From Streptomyces sp. TRM68367 (GTDB lineage: Bacteria; Actinomycetota; Actinomycetes; Streptomycetales; Streptomycetaceae), in contig NZ_JACTVI010000013.1 of NCBI RefSeq assembly GCF_014495685.1, forward strand, positions 1 through 58,381: DNA of 58,381 nt. The letters are read 5' to 3'. A program made the position numbers and the translations under genes. The notes beneath the pieces were generated by a model that ran no database searches, was not told the DNA's origin, and was given only the letters and a program-made list of their open reading frames with translations. Shown in pieces: positions 10,358-20,251 of this stretch; positions within the stretch are counted from its first letter, which is position 1; each line of letters opens with the position of its first letter.

Positions 10358-11293
10358 TCACTTGGTGAGCGTGCAGGCGGCCAGGGAGTCCAGGCCGGAG
10401 GGCCGCTCGGCGGTGCGGCCGATCGACGTGGCGATGCGGTTGAGGGCCGCGACGCGCTTGTCCTCCAGCGGGCCGAGGATGGCGTTCTGCACGAAGTTGG
10501 GCCCGCCCTGACCGACGGTGTCGACGAGGCGCTGGTTGGCCTCCTGGACCTGGGTGTCGAGCTGGGCGAGGTTGCGGTCGACCTCGGCCTGCGCGGACGC
10601 CGGCACCTCGGGCAGCTGGGAGGCGACGTCGGGGCAGCTGATCGTGCCGGCGCCACCGGCCTGGCCCGCGCCCTCCCCGGCGCCCTCCTCCGCTCCGGCC
10701 CCGGCGCCCGCACCGGCCTCACCGCCGCCCGCCTCGGCGCCGGCGTCACCACCGGCACCGGCCTCGCCGCCCGCACCTGCACCGGCCTCGCCGCCCGCAC
10801 CGGCCTCACCGCCGGCCTCCTCGCCGGCGCCCCCGCCGTCGGCCTCGAGCGTGCACGGCGCGGCCGCTTCGAGCCCCTCCGGCTTCTCGGCGGCCCGCCC
10901 GATGGCCGTCTCGATGCGGTTGAGGGCGGCGACGCGCTTGTCCTCCAGCGGGCCGAGGATGGCGTTCTGGACGAAGTTGGGCCCGCCCTGGCCGACGGTG
11001 TCGACGAGGCGCTGGTTGGCCTCGTCGATCTGCGTCTGGAGCTGGGCGAGGTTGCGGTCGACCTCGGCCTGCGCGGACGCCGGGATCTCCGGCAGCTGGG
11101 CGGTGACGTCCGGGCACGAGATGGTGCCGGGGCCCGCCAGTGTCCGGGCGTTCGCGCCGCCGCTCTTCGAAGACTGGGCCGGCTCCCCGGCGAGGGCGAA
11201 GCCGGCGATCACCGTGCCGGACAGCGCCACCGCCGCAGCGCCGCCGATGAGCGTGACGCGGCGCTTGTGGTACTTCGGAAGAGCCCTGGACAT
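10358..11293 (-). CDS. Secreted protein with a duplicated domain, function unknown
   Basis: A 311-residue protein with an N-terminal signal or anchor (KRRVTLIGGAAAVALSG then AGFALAGEP). Two copies of an approximately 80-residue domain follow, each starting TISCPDV and containing QLPE-PASAQAEVDRNLAQL, then a block running from EANQRLVDTVG to ALNRI, and ending with a cysteine (CTLE/CTLTK). The two cysteines of each copy may form a disulfide. The copies are separated by a long Gly/Ala/Glu linker. The block of each copy is nearly identical at DNA level, which implies recent duplication or conversion. I do not recognise the family. ATG 11293 follows a GAGG-containing RBS. The gene is divergent from argG. 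Confidence 0.8.
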   Translation of the reverse strand: MSRALPKYHKRRVTLIGGAAAVALSGTVIAGFALAGEPAQSSKSGGANARTLAGPGTISCPDVTAQLPEIPASAQAEVDRNLAQLQTQIDEANQRLVDTVGQGGPNFVQNAILGPLEDKRVAALNRIETAIGRAAEKPEGLEAAAPCTLEADGGGAGEEAGGEAGAGGEAGAGAGGEAGAGGDAGAEAGGGEAGAGAGAGAEEGAGEGAGQAGGAGTISCPDVASQLPEVPASAQAEVDRNLAQLDTQVQEANQRLVDTVGQGGPNFVQNAILGPLEDKRVAALNRIATSIGRTAERPSGLDSLAACTLTK

Positions 11294-11443
11294 GCGGATG
11301 CCTCACAAGGGGTCGGGGATGTCTTCGGTTGACAAACGCGGCGCCTGCGTTCGGCGAGAGGTACGAGAGAGCGATTTCTCGCGTTCAACCGATCATGAAA
11401 TTGCCGTGGGCATGGCCGAAACCCCGTGCCTCACCCACCCCGA

Positions 11444-11499
11444 TTGACGAATCATACGGACTACTGCATACTCATGCAGGTCAGTGAATGCAGTGTGAG
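11444..11499 (+). promoter_or_regulatory. argG promoter with ARG box
   Basis: TTGACG (11444-11449), 17 bp and CATACT (11467-11472) form the promoter. Overlapping and following the -10 is TGCATACTCATGCA, a good ARG-box palindrome, then a second half-conserved copy (GTCAGTGAATGCAGTG). ArgR should therefore repress argG together with argCJBDR. Confidence 0.65.
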
Positions 11500-11508
11500 G
11501 AGAAACCC

Positions 11509-12705
11509 GTGACCGAGCGCGTCGTACTCGCCTACTCGGGCGGTCTGGACACCTCCGTCGCCATCGGCTGGATCGCCGAGGAGACGGGCGCCGAGGTCAT
11601 CGCCGTCGCGGTGGACGTCGGCCAGGGCGGCGAGGACCTGGACGTCATCCGCAAGCGCGCCCTCGCCTGCGGTGCCGTCGAGGCCGAGGTCGCGGACGCC
11701 AGGGACGAGTTCGCCGAGGAGTACTGCCTTCCGGCGATCAAGGCCAACGCCCTCTACATGGACCGATATCCGCTGGTCTCGGCGCTCTCCCGGCCCACGA
11801 TCGTCAAGCACCTCGTCGCCGCAGCCGAGAAGCACGGCGCCACCACGGTCGCCCACGGCTGCACCGGCAAGGGCAACGACCAGGTCCGCTTCGAGGCCGG
11901 CATCGTCGCCCTCGCCCCCGGCCTGAAGTGCATCGCCCCGGTCCGCGACTACGCCATGACCCGCGACAAGGCCATCGCCTTCTGCGAGGACAAGGGCCTG
12001 CCGATCGCGACCACCAAGAAGTCCCCGTACTCCATCGACCAGAACGTCTTCGGCCGCGCCATCGAGACCGGCTTCCTCGAGGACATCTGGAACGCCCCGA
12101 TCGAGGACATCTACGAGTACACCCAGAACCCGGCCGTCCAGCGTGACCCCGACGAGGTGATCATCACCTTCAAGGCGGGCGTCCCGGTCGCGATCGACGG
12201 CAGGCCCGTCACCGTCCTGCAGGCCATCCAGCAGCTCAACGAGCGCGCGGGCGCCCAGGGCGTCGGCCGGATCGACATGGTCGAGGACCGGCTCGTCGGC
12301 ATCAAGTCCCGTGAGGTGTACGAGGCTCCGGGCGCCATCGCCCTGATCACCGCCCACCAGGAGCTGGAGAACGTCACCGTCGAGCGCGAACTCGCCCGCT
12401 ACAAGCGTCAGGTCGAGCAGCGCTGGAGCGAACTCGTCTACGACGGCCTGTGGTTCTCCCCGCTCAAGCGCGCCCTGGACGGCTTCGTCGACGAGGCCGG
12501 CCAGCACGTCTCCGGCGACGTCCGGATGACCCTGCACGGCGGCCGCGCGGTCGTCACCGGCCGCCGGTCCGAGCAGTCGCTGTACGACTTCAACCTCGCG
12601 ACCTACGACACGGGCGACACGTTCGACCAGTCCGCCGCCAGGGGCTTCATCGACATCTACAGCATGTCGTCGAAGATCGCCGCGCAGCGTCAGTCGCGGG
12701 CGTAG
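11509..12705 (+). CDS. argG: Argininosuccinate synthase
   Basis: A 398-residue enzyme joining citrulline and aspartate with ATP in arginine synthesis. The pyrophosphatase-type P-loop SGGLDTSVA is near residues 10-18, and [14 protein letters not shown] and [11 protein letters not shown] are family signatures. GTG 11509 is chosen over ATG 11488 because GTGAGGAGA lies just upstream and the protein then begins [11 protein letters not shown] as in other actinobacteria. It is transcribed alone, with a strong hairpin after the stop. Confidence 0.97.
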   Translation: MTERVVLAYSGGLDTSVAIGWIAEETGAEVIAVAVDVGQGGEDLDVIRKRALACGAVEAEVADARDEFAEEYCLPAIKANALYMDRYPLVSALSRPTIVKHLVAAAEKHGATTVAHGCTGKGNDQVRFEAGIVALAPGLKCIAPVRDYAMTRDKAIAFCEDKGLPIATTKKSPYSIDQNVFGRAIETGFLEDIWNAPIEDIYEYTQNPAVQRDPDEVIITFKAGVPVAIDGRPVTVLQAIQQLNERAGAQGVGRIDMVEDRLVGIKSREVYEAPGAIALITAHQELENVTVERELARYKRQVEQRWSELVYDGLWFSPLKRALDGFVDEAGQHVSGDVRMTLHGGRAVVTGRRSEQSLYDFNLATYDTGDTFDQSAARGFIDIYSMSSKIAAQRQSRA

Positions 12706-12732
12706 CCCGACGGGACCTCGCCCAACCGATAG

Positions 12733-14268
<1,536 letters not shown>

Positions 14269-14298
14269 GCGGCTTGAGAACGCCGGTTCAGTCTGTTT

Positions 14299-14360
14299 CA
14301 GCCCGTCCCGAGTTCGAGGACGAGGCCGTTCAGGCCGAAGGGGTCTGGGGGCGCAGCCCG
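14299..14360. repeat. Dispersed extragenic repeat, family B copy 1
   Basis: Downstream of argH a stretch shares TCGAGGACGAGGCCG, GGCCGAAG and TCTGGGGGCGCAGCCC with 58288-58350 at the far end of the window. It is followed by a further GC-rich hairpin (CCGGGGCGGCGCCCCGG). It is probably a transcription-end element of a Streptomyces repeat family. Confidence 0.6.
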
Positions 14361-14489
14361 GCGGGGGTCCGGGGCGGCGCCCCGGGATGGGACGGGTAAG
14401 GGCGGGGGCGAGGACCTGCGCGTGCGGCGGGCGTGTCACGGGTTACGTTGGTCGGGAGCCGTACCGGAGCCGACCGATCGGAGCCCGCG

Positions 14490-15461
14490 ATGCCCTTCGC
14501 CCGTCTCGCCTCGGCGACGACGCCCACGTGCCACATCGGCCTGGGCCTCGCCGCCCTCGGACGCCCCGGCTACATCAACCTCGGACGGGACGAGGATCTC
14601 CCGGCCGACCGCAGCGTCGACGCCCTGCGCACCCGCACCCACGAAGTCCTCGACGCCGCCTACGCCCAGGGCGTCCGCTACTTCGACGCCGCCCGCTCCT
14701 ACGGCCGCTCGGAGGAGTTCCTCGCCGACTGGCTGAAGCCCCGCCCCGAGATCGACGACATCGTCGTCGGCAGCAAATGGGGCTACACCTACACCGCCGA
14801 CTGGTCCACCGACGCCGAACAGCACGAGGTAAAGGACCACAGCCTCGCCGCATACGAGCGGCAGCGCGCCGAGACCGACGCCCTGCTCGGCGACCGGCTC
14901 GATCTCTACCAGATCCACTCGGTGACCCCGGACAGCCCGGCCCTCACGGACAAGGACCTCCACGGCAGGCTGGCGGAAGCGGCCGCGGCGGGAGTGACCC
15001 TCGGCTTCTCCACCAGCGGCCCCGCCCAGGCCGACGCCATCCGGGCCGCGCTCGCCGTGACCGTCGACGGCGAGCCCCTCTTCCGTACCGTGCAGTCGAC
15101 GTACAACGCGCTGGAGATCTCCGCCGGCCCCGCGCTCGCCGAGGCGCACGACGCCGGGCTCACGGTGATCGTCAAGGAGGGCATGGCCAACGGCCGGCTC
15201 GCGGAGCCGCACGCGCCGGACGCCCTCAAGGCCGTCGCCGAGGAGACCGGCCTCGGCTGCGACGCCGTCGCCCTCGCCCTGATCCTGCGGCAGCCCTGGG
15301 CCGGCGTCGTCCTCTCCGGCGCCGCGACCGTCACCCAGCTCGCCTCCAACCTCCACGCGGCGGTCGTCGACCTCTCCGACGACCACCTCGACCGGCTCGC
15401 CACGCTGACCGAGGAACCGCACGCGTACTGGGAGCGGCGCGGGCAGCTGCCCTGGCACTGA
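14490..15461 (+). CDS. Aldo/keto reductase
   Basis: A 323-residue (beta/alpha)8 NADPH oxidoreductase. The catalytic-tetrad region reads GVRYFDAARSYGRSEE, with Asp and Tyr visible. GSKWGYTYTADW supplies the lysine, and DLYQIHSV supplies the histidine. ATG 14490 (MPFARLASATTPTCH) has GGAG upstream; the frame is open to 14433 but without an RBS. The substrate is unknown. The histidine-kinase remnant that follows is unrelated. Confidence 0.88.
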   Translation: MPFARLASATTPTCHIGLGLAALGRPGYINLGRDEDLPADRSVDALRTRTHEVLDAAYAQGVRYFDAARSYGRSEEFLADWLKPRPEIDDIVVGSKWGYTYTADWSTDAEQHEVKDHSLAAYERQRAETDALLGDRLDLYQIHSVTPDSPALTDKDLHGRLAEAAAAGVTLGFSTSGPAQADAIRAALAVTVDGEPLFRTVQSTYNALEISAGPALAEAHDAGLTVIVKEGMANGRLAEPHAPDALKAVAEETGLGCDAVALALILRQPWAGVVLSGAATVTQLASNLHAAVVDLSDDHLDRLATLTEEPHAYWERRGQLPWH

Positions 15462-15473
15462 ACACGCGGAACA

Positions 15474-15890
15474 CCTACCGAGTGCCTCACCCTGCACCGC
15501 CGCCTCGTCACCGGCCTGACCGTCATCGGCGACCACGACGCCCTGCGCCGCGCCGTCGGCAATCTGCTCTCCAACGCCGTACGGCTCGCCCCGGTCGGCA
15601 CCCGCATCACCGTCCGAACGGCAGGGACGGCTCCTGGCCGTGGACGGCCATGCGGGGCGAGGGACCCGGCATCCTGGACGACGACCAGGCCCGGGTCTTC
15701 GGCCGGTTCTGGCGGGCCAGGGCGCAGGGCGGCGGCCGCGACCGGCACGCCGGGCTCGGTCTCGCCATCGTCCGGCAGATCGTGGAGTCGCACGGCGGAC
15801 AGGTCCGGCTGTTCTCCCGGGTGGGGGAGGGCTCGACGTTGGTTCCCTGCGCCCGGCGACGAACACACCAACGGCGGGCCGCCCGAAGAG
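15474..15890 (+). pseudogene. Sensor histidine kinase, C-terminal remnant with frameshifts
   Basis: The ATPase domain of a two-component sensor is recognisable but broken into frames. The N-box (LRRAVGNLLSNAVRLAPVGT) reads in one frame at about 15540-15600. The G1/G2 boxes (EGPGILDDD, then HAGLGLAIVRQIVESHGG) read in another frame from about 15655. Roughly 50 bases between them are scrambled by indels. Sensor, HAMP and phospho-accepting His domains are absent. No response regulator is nearby. Confidence 0.75.
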
Positions 15891-15923
15891 CAACCCGCCG
15901 TATGAATGGCCGTTCGAGAGGGC

Positions 15924-16598
15924 CTACGCGGCCTTCTTCGCCTTCGTGGCGTACATGTCCACGTACTCCTGCCCGGACAGCCGCATGACCTCGGTCATCA
16001 CCGAGTCCGTCACGGCCCGCAGCACATAGCGGTCGCGGTCCATGCCCTCGTACCGGGAGAACTCCATCGCCTCGCCGAAGCGGACCGTGACCCGCCCGGG
16101 CCGCGGGATGCCCCGGCCGCCCGGCTGGAGCTTGTCCGTGCCGATCATCGCGAACGGAACGACGGGCGCGCCGGTCATCAGGGTGAGCCGGGCGATGCCG
16201 GTGCGGCCGCGGTACAGGCGGCCGTCGGGGGAGCGGGTGCCCTCCGGGTAGATGCCGAACATCTTGCCCTCCTCCAGCACCCGGCGCCCGGTCATCAGCG
16301 CCGCCACCCCGCCGTTCGCGCCGTCCCGGTCCACCGGGATCATGCCGACGCCGGTGAAGAACCAGGCCATCAGCCGCCCCTTGAGGCCCTTGCCGGTGAC
16401 GTACTCGTCCTTGCCGATGAAGAACACCTGCCGCCTGGTCACCAGCGGCAGCACGATGGAGTCGATGAAGGTCAGGTGGTTGCCGGCCAGGATCACCGGA
16501 CCGTCGCCCGGGATGTGCTCCGCGCCCTCCACCTGAGGGCGGAACATCAGGCGCATGACCGGTCCGAGCACTGCCTTGATGAGCGCGAAGCGGGACAA
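15924..16598 (-). CDS. 1-acyl-sn-glycerol-3-phosphate acyltransferase family protein
   Basis: A PlsC-type acyltransferase of 224 residues from the preferred TTG start at 16598, which has GGAGG six bases upstream; the frame stays open to 16679 without an RBS. The HX4D catalytic motif is NHLTFID, the substrate-binding motif is YPEGTRSPDG, and GTGIAR-like and PVVPFA segments follow. It would acylate lysophosphatidic acid at the inner membrane face in phospholipid synthesis. It is divergent from the glycerophosphodiesterase gene, which is also a phospholipid function. Confidence 0.88.
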   Translation of the reverse strand: MSRFALIKAVLGPVMRLMFRPQVEGAEHIPGDGPVILAGNHLTFIDSIVLPLVTRRQVFFIGKDEYVTGKGLKGRLMAWFFTGVGMIPVDRDGANGGVAALMTGRRVLEEGKMFGIYPEGTRSPDGRLYRGRTGIARLTLMTGAPVVPFAMIGTDKLQPGGRGIPRPGRVTVRFGEAMEFSRYEGMDRDRYVLRAVTDSVMTEVMRLSGQEYVDMYATKAKKAA

Positions 16599-16703
16599 CG
16601 GGCCCTCCGGTGTCGACGGGTGCGGGTATAAGTCTGTGCAGGTGAGGACATTACTCGCGCCCTGGGGGGTCTCGCACATCGGGTCACCGAGGTCTTACGT
16701 ACT

Positions 16704-16736
16704 GTTGACGCGGGTTTACCTGCGGTGGCGCCGTGC
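16704..16736 (+). promoter_or_regulatory. Candidate PHO box (PhoP operator) of the glycerophosphodiesterase gene
   Basis: Two adjacent 11-bp units, GTTGACGCGGG (16704-16714) and TTTACCTGCGG (16715-16725), match the Streptomyces PHO direct-repeat consensus, roughly G-T-T-C-A-C-C-N4. A further possible unit, GGTCACCGAGG, sits exactly two units upstream at 16682. S. coelicolor glpQ1 is a known PhoP target, which supports the reading. The 357 bp gap between plsC and this gene holds nothing else I can name. Confidence 0.5.
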
Positions 16737-16955
16737 CAGCCGCGGTTAACGTGCCCGCCATGATGTGACGGACGTTGCGTCCGGGGCATGCCGGACGACT
16801 TCCCAGGAAACCCGCCCCGAATCCGACGGACCGTCACCTCACCGTCCCCGTACGACATCCGGCGTCACCCGGGTGTTCCGCGAGAGGTCTCCCGTCCGTC
16901 ATGGACGCGCCCGTACGATCGGCGCGCACCAACGACGGAACGGCAGGAGGGGCTC

Positions 16956-18125
16956 ATGGGCACGCAGGAGTCGAACGAGCAGGCGGGCGGCGGCACCGGA
17001 CGGCGGGCACTGCTCGGCGCGGCCGTGCTCGGCGCGGGCGGAGCGGTGCTCGGGCTGAGCGGCACGGCGAGAGCCGCCGGTGCCCGGCACGGGGGCGGCG
17101 GGCTGAAGAGCCTGCCCGTGCCGACGGTCATCGGGCACCGCGGGGCCAGCGGCTACCGCCCGGAGCACACCTTCGGCTCGTACGAGCTGGCCCTGGACAT
17201 GGGTGCCGACATCGTCGAGGCCGGGGACCTCGTGCCCACCAAGGACGGCCACCTCGTCTGCCGTCACGAGCCCGAGATCGGCCAGACGACCGATGTCGCC
17301 GACCACCCCGAGTTCGCCGACCGCAAGCGCACCAAAGTCCTCGACGGCGTGTCCACCACGGGCTGGTTCACCGAGGACTTCACGCTCGCCGAGCTGAAGA
17401 CGCTGCGCGCGGTCGAGCGCATCCCGGCCAACCGGCCGCACAACACGCTCTACAACGGCCGCTGGGAGATCCCCGCCTTCGAAGAGGTCCTGAAGTGGCA
17501 GGACGAGCAGACCCGCAAGCGCGGCAGGCAGGTGTGGATCTACCCCGAGACCAAGCACCCCACCTACTTCCGCAAGCTGGGCCTCGGCCTGGAGGAGCGG
17601 GTCGCCAAGCTGCTGCGCAAGTACGGCAAGGACAAGCGGACCTCGCCGGTCATCCTGCAGTCCTTCGAGCCGACCAGCATCCAGCGCCTGAACACCCTCG
17701 TCGACAACCCCCTCGCGGTGCTGCTGTCCGCCGCGGGCGACCGCCCCTGGGACTTCGTCGAGTCGGGCGACCCGCGCACGGTCGCCGACCTGATCACACC
17801 CAGGGGCCTCAGGGAGATCGCCGGCTACGCGCAGGGCATCGGCCCGACCCTCGACCTGATCGTCCCGCGCGACTCGGGCGGCAGGCTCACCGAGCCGACC
17901 ACGCTCGTCCGCGACGCGCACAAGGTGGGCCTGGTCCTGCACCCCTGGACCATGCGCAACGAGAACCCCTTCCTGCCCGCGGACTTCCGCAAGGGCACCG
18001 ACGCGGACGCCTACGGCGACGTCTTCGGCGCCTTCAAGACGTACTTCGCCACCGGCATCGACGGCGTCTTCACCGACAACCCGGACACCGGCCTGCTGGC
18101 CCGAGAGGACTTCCTCAACAGCTGA
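16956..18125 (+). CDS. glpQ1: Secreted glycerophosphodiester phosphodiesterase (GlpQ1-like)
   Basis: A 389-residue exported GDPD enzyme. The N-terminus has a twin-arginine-like signal (GRRALLGAAVLGAGG) ending in TARAAGA, so Tat export is likely. The TIM-barrel begins VIGHRGASGYRPEHT with the catalytic His, and the second His is in HLVCRHE. The metal-ligand segment reads VEAGDLVPTKDG, with one residue more between Glu and Asp than the E-x-D usual in this family. ATG 16956 follows AGGAGGGG. It would release glycerol-3-phosphate from deacylated phospholipids or teichoic acids during phosphate limitation, consistent with the PHO-like box. Confidence 0.88.
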   Translation: MGTQESNEQAGGGTGRRALLGAAVLGAGGAVLGLSGTARAAGARHGGGGLKSLPVPTVIGHRGASGYRPEHTFGSYELALDMGADIVEAGDLVPTKDGHLVCRHEPEIGQTTDVADHPEFADRKRTKVLDGVSTTGWFTEDFTLAELKTLRAVERIPANRPHNTLYNGRWEIPAFEEVLKWQDEQTRKRGRQVWIYPETKHPTYFRKLGLGLEERVAKLLRKYGKDKRTSPVILQSFEPTSIQRLNTLVDNPLAVLLSAAGDRPWDFVESGDPRTVADLITPRGLREIAGYAQGIGPTLDLIVPRDSGGRLTEPTTLVRDAHKVGLVLHPWTMRNENPFLPADFRKGTDADAYGDVFGAFKTYFATGIDGVFTDNPDTGLLAREDFLNS

Positions 18126-18187
18126 GGTCAATGACCGAGGTCAATGACCGAGGTCAATGACTGACGTCAACCACTGACGTCAACCGC
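18123..18187. repeat. 13-bp tandem repeat after glpQ1
   Basis: Three copies of GAGGTCAATGACC (the third diverging at its end) begin at the stop codon of the glycerophosphodiesterase gene. Two copies of a related CTGACGTCAACC unit follow. All contain TGAC/GTCA half-palindromes. The array lies between this gene and the sigma-factor gene. Confidence 0.8.
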
Positions 18188-18263
18188 TGAGCCACCGGCC
18201 CCGGATGGGGTGACCTTCGGCCGCCCGGGCAACCACCGCCCGGGCGGCCGCGTCGTTGTGCAT

Positions 18264-18758
18264 ATGACGCACGACCTGGTCACTGCCTTGCGCCCGTTGC
18301 TCACCGCCGAGGCCTCGGCCGAGGCATATGCCGCCGGAACCGAGCCGGGCGACCTGGAACAGGCCGTCTGGCTCCGCCTCCTGGAACGCCTCGACGCCCA
18401 GGACCCGCCGCGCGACCCCGAGGGCTGGCTGCGCCGCGCCGTCCGCACCGAGGCCCGCCGCACCCGCCGTACCGCCCGTCTGGAAAGGCCGTACGACATC
18501 GAGCCCGCCGACGATGCCGACCGCGACCCGGAACACCTCGCCCTGGCCGCCGCCCGCCGCCGTGCCCTGCGCGCGGCAGTGCGCCGCCTCCCCGGCCGCT
18601 GCCCCCGGCTGATGGAGGCGCTGCTCTCCGAACAGGACCTGACATACAGGGAAATCGCAGGGGAGTTGGGTATGTCACAGGGCAGTCTCGGCCCGGAACG
18701 TTCCAGATGCCTGGGATGTCTGCGTCGATTGCTCACACTGGAGGTTGCGGGTCGCTGA
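18264..18758 (+). CDS. Small sigma-70 family (ECF-like) RNA polymerase sigma factor
   Basis: A 164-residue protein from ATG 18264 (MTHDLVTALRPLL); the frame is open to 18210. A short region-2-like part (DLEQAVWLRLLERL, EGWLRRAVRTEARR) is followed by a clear region-4 helix-turn-helix (LTYREIAGELGMSQGSLGPE). It is divergent from classical group-IV factors and has no adjacent anti-sigma gene. It is short, and the core-binding region 2 is weakly conserved, so a role as an unusual sigma or sigma-like regulator is inferred. Confidence 0.75.
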   Translation: MTHDLVTALRPLLTAEASAEAYAAGTEPGDLEQAVWLRLLERLDAQDPPRDPEGWLRRAVRTEARRTRRTARLERPYDIEPADDADRDPEHLALAAARRRALRAAVRRLPGRCPRLMEALLSEQDLTYREIAGELGMSQGSLGPERSRCLGCLRRLLTLEVAGR

Positions 18759-18815
18759 GGACGGGGATAGGAGTGAGGGACGACAGGTGATCAGGTGAGC
18801 GGGAGGCGTGCGCAC

Positions 18816-19313
18816 ATGGGCATGAGCGTGACCATCTCTGCGGCGGCCGAGCAGGACGCGGAGCAGATCTTCAAGCTGCAGTACCTGTGCTTCCAGAGCG
18901 AGGCGGCACTGTACGGCAACTACCGCATAGACCCGCTGGTGCAGAGCCTGGACTCGGTCCGTGCGGAAGTGGTGAACGACTGTGTCTTCGTGGCCCGCCT
19001 CGGCGACGAGGTCGTCGGCTCCGTCCGCGGCCGGATCACGGACGACGGCGCCGCCTCCATCGGCAAGCTCTGCGTCCACCCCCGCCTCCAGGGCCACGGC
19101 ATCGGCGCGAGGCTGCTCCGCGCGGCCGAGTCCGCCCTGGCCGAGGAACGCGGCGCCAAGAAGTTCCGCCTCCACACCGGCCACCGCAGCGAGGGCAGCC
19201 TGCGCCTGTACCGCAAGGTGGGCTACGAAACGGTAGGCACCGCAGAGGGCTCGGACGGTGTACCCATGATTGTCCTGGAAAAGCTCGCCGGGACATACGC
19301 AGCTACGGCGTGA
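18816..19313 (+). CDS. GNAT-family N-acetyltransferase
   Basis: A 165-residue GNAT protein. The acetyl-CoA pyrophosphate loop is RLQGHGIGARLL, preceded by IGKLCVHP, and SLRLYRKVGYE is the C-terminal GNAT signature. ATG 18816 is preferred because GGGAGG lies 11 bases upstream; ATG 18822 is also possible. The substrate is unknown. It follows the sigma-factor gene by 57 bp on the same strand. Confidence 0.85.
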   Translation: MGMSVTISAAAEQDAEQIFKLQYLCFQSEAALYGNYRIDPLVQSLDSVRAEVVNDCVFVARLGDEVVGSVRGRITDDGAASIGKLCVHPRLQGHGIGARLLRAAESALAEERGAKKFRLHTGHRSEGSLRLYRKVGYETVGTAEGSDGVPMIVLEKLAGTYAATA

Positions 19314-19323
19314 GGGCCAACCT

Positions 19324-19384
19324 CAGGGGCGCGGGGCTGTATCGATATGCGGCTCCGCCGCGTGGGCGCGACAAGCCACAACGA
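19324..19384. repeat. Dispersed extragenic repeat, copy B
   Basis: 61 bp closely matching 9510-9571, located between the convergent GNAT and membrane-protein genes. It shares CCGCGTGGGCGCGAC and AGCCACA. Confidence 0.7.
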
Positions 19385-19406
19385 ATCCGCAGCCGCCTGA
19401 CAAACC

Positions 19407-19841
19407 TCAGGCGGCATCCCCCTGCCGCGCCCGCGACTTGCGCAGCCAGTAAATCGCCGAAAGCGGCAACAACACGGGAATGAACAGGTACCCCATCCCG
19501 TAGTCCGACCACACAGTCGCATCAGGAAACGCAGACGGCTCGGCCAGCGTCCACGTACCGACCGTCAACACCCCCGCCAACTCGGCGACACAGCACACCA
19601 ACGCCGCCTTCCGCGCCGTCTCCCCACCCCGCACCAGCGAGTACGTGATGAACCCGTACACCACCCCCGCAACCGCGGACAGCGAATAAGCCAGCGGCGC
19701 CTTGTCGAACTCGGTCGCGATCTGGAACACAGACCGCGACACGGCCCCGACGACCATCACGCCGTACAGCCACACCAGCAGCATCCCGGGCCCACTGATC
19801 AGCCGTGACCTGGCCGCCACCTCAGCCTCCCCAGATGTCAT
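19407..19841 (-). CDS. Integral membrane protein, function unknown
   Basis: A 144-residue protein with about four hydrophobic segments (MLLVWLYGVMVVGAV, YSLSAVAGVVYGFITY, ALVCCVAELAGVLTVG, GYLFIPVLLPLSAIYWL) and a basic tail (LRKSRARQG). Its start overlaps the end of the other membrane gene (19822-20181) by 20 bp, so the two are co-expressed. No catalytic motif is seen. It is typical of conserved Streptomyces membrane proteins. Confidence 0.8.
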   Translation of the reverse strand: MTSGEAEVAARSRLISGPGMLLVWLYGVMVVGAVSRSVFQIATEFDKAPLAYSLSAVAGVVYGFITYSLVRGGETARKAALVCCVAELAGVLTVGTWTLAEPSAFPDATVWSDYGMGYLFIPVLLPLSAIYWLRKSRARQGDAA

Positions 19842-20181
19842 AGAGCCGCACCTCCAATACGGCCAGCACCACCCCGCCGGCGGCGACCGTCACCGACCCC
19901 CACCGCGTCCGCTCGGCCAGCGACATGAACCCGGCCGCCGGCACACACGCGAACGCGCCCAGCAGATACGCCACGAAGATCGTCGTCCCCTGCACCGGCT
20001 TCTCGCCCCGCGCCAACTGCACGATCCCGATCACCAACTGCACCAGCGCCAGTACCGACACCACGGCCATCCCGATGAAGTGCCAGTCCTTCGTCGGCTG
20101 ATCACGGTACGCCGCCCAGCCGCACCAGGCGGCGAGCAGCAGCGCGGCGACGCCGGTCGCCAGCGTCAGGGCATCAACCAT
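19822..20181 (-). CDS. Small integral membrane protein, function unknown
   Basis: A 119-residue protein from ATG 20181 (MVDALTLATGVAALLLA...) with four predicted helices. GERP-like loop sequence (LARGEKPVQGTTIFVAYLLGAFACVPAAGF) lies in the middle. The frame stays open far upstream by chance; this ATG gives a proper N-terminal helix. It is the first gene of a two-gene unit with 19407-19841 and divergent from the HAD phosphatase. A pair of small four-helix proteins suggests a hetero-oligomer, but this is inference. Confidence 0.8.
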   Translation of the reverse strand: MVDALTLATGVAALLLAAWCGWAAYRDQPTKDWHFIGMAVVSVLALVQLVIGIVQLARGEKPVQGTTIFVAYLLGAFACVPAAGFMSLAERTRWGSVTVAAGGVVLAVLEVRLYDIWGG

Positions 20182-20251
20182 GGCAGTGACCTTATTACGG
20201 CCGAGATGGCCCGACGCGGCCGACCCCGCCGTGCCCCGTAGGGTCGAGGGC

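Noticed and set aside
14387..15988. 533-codon plus-strand ORF through the aldo/keto reductase region
   Set aside because: Arg/Pro-rich shadow frame. Only its 3' end overlaps real, but pseudogenised, histidine-kinase sequence.
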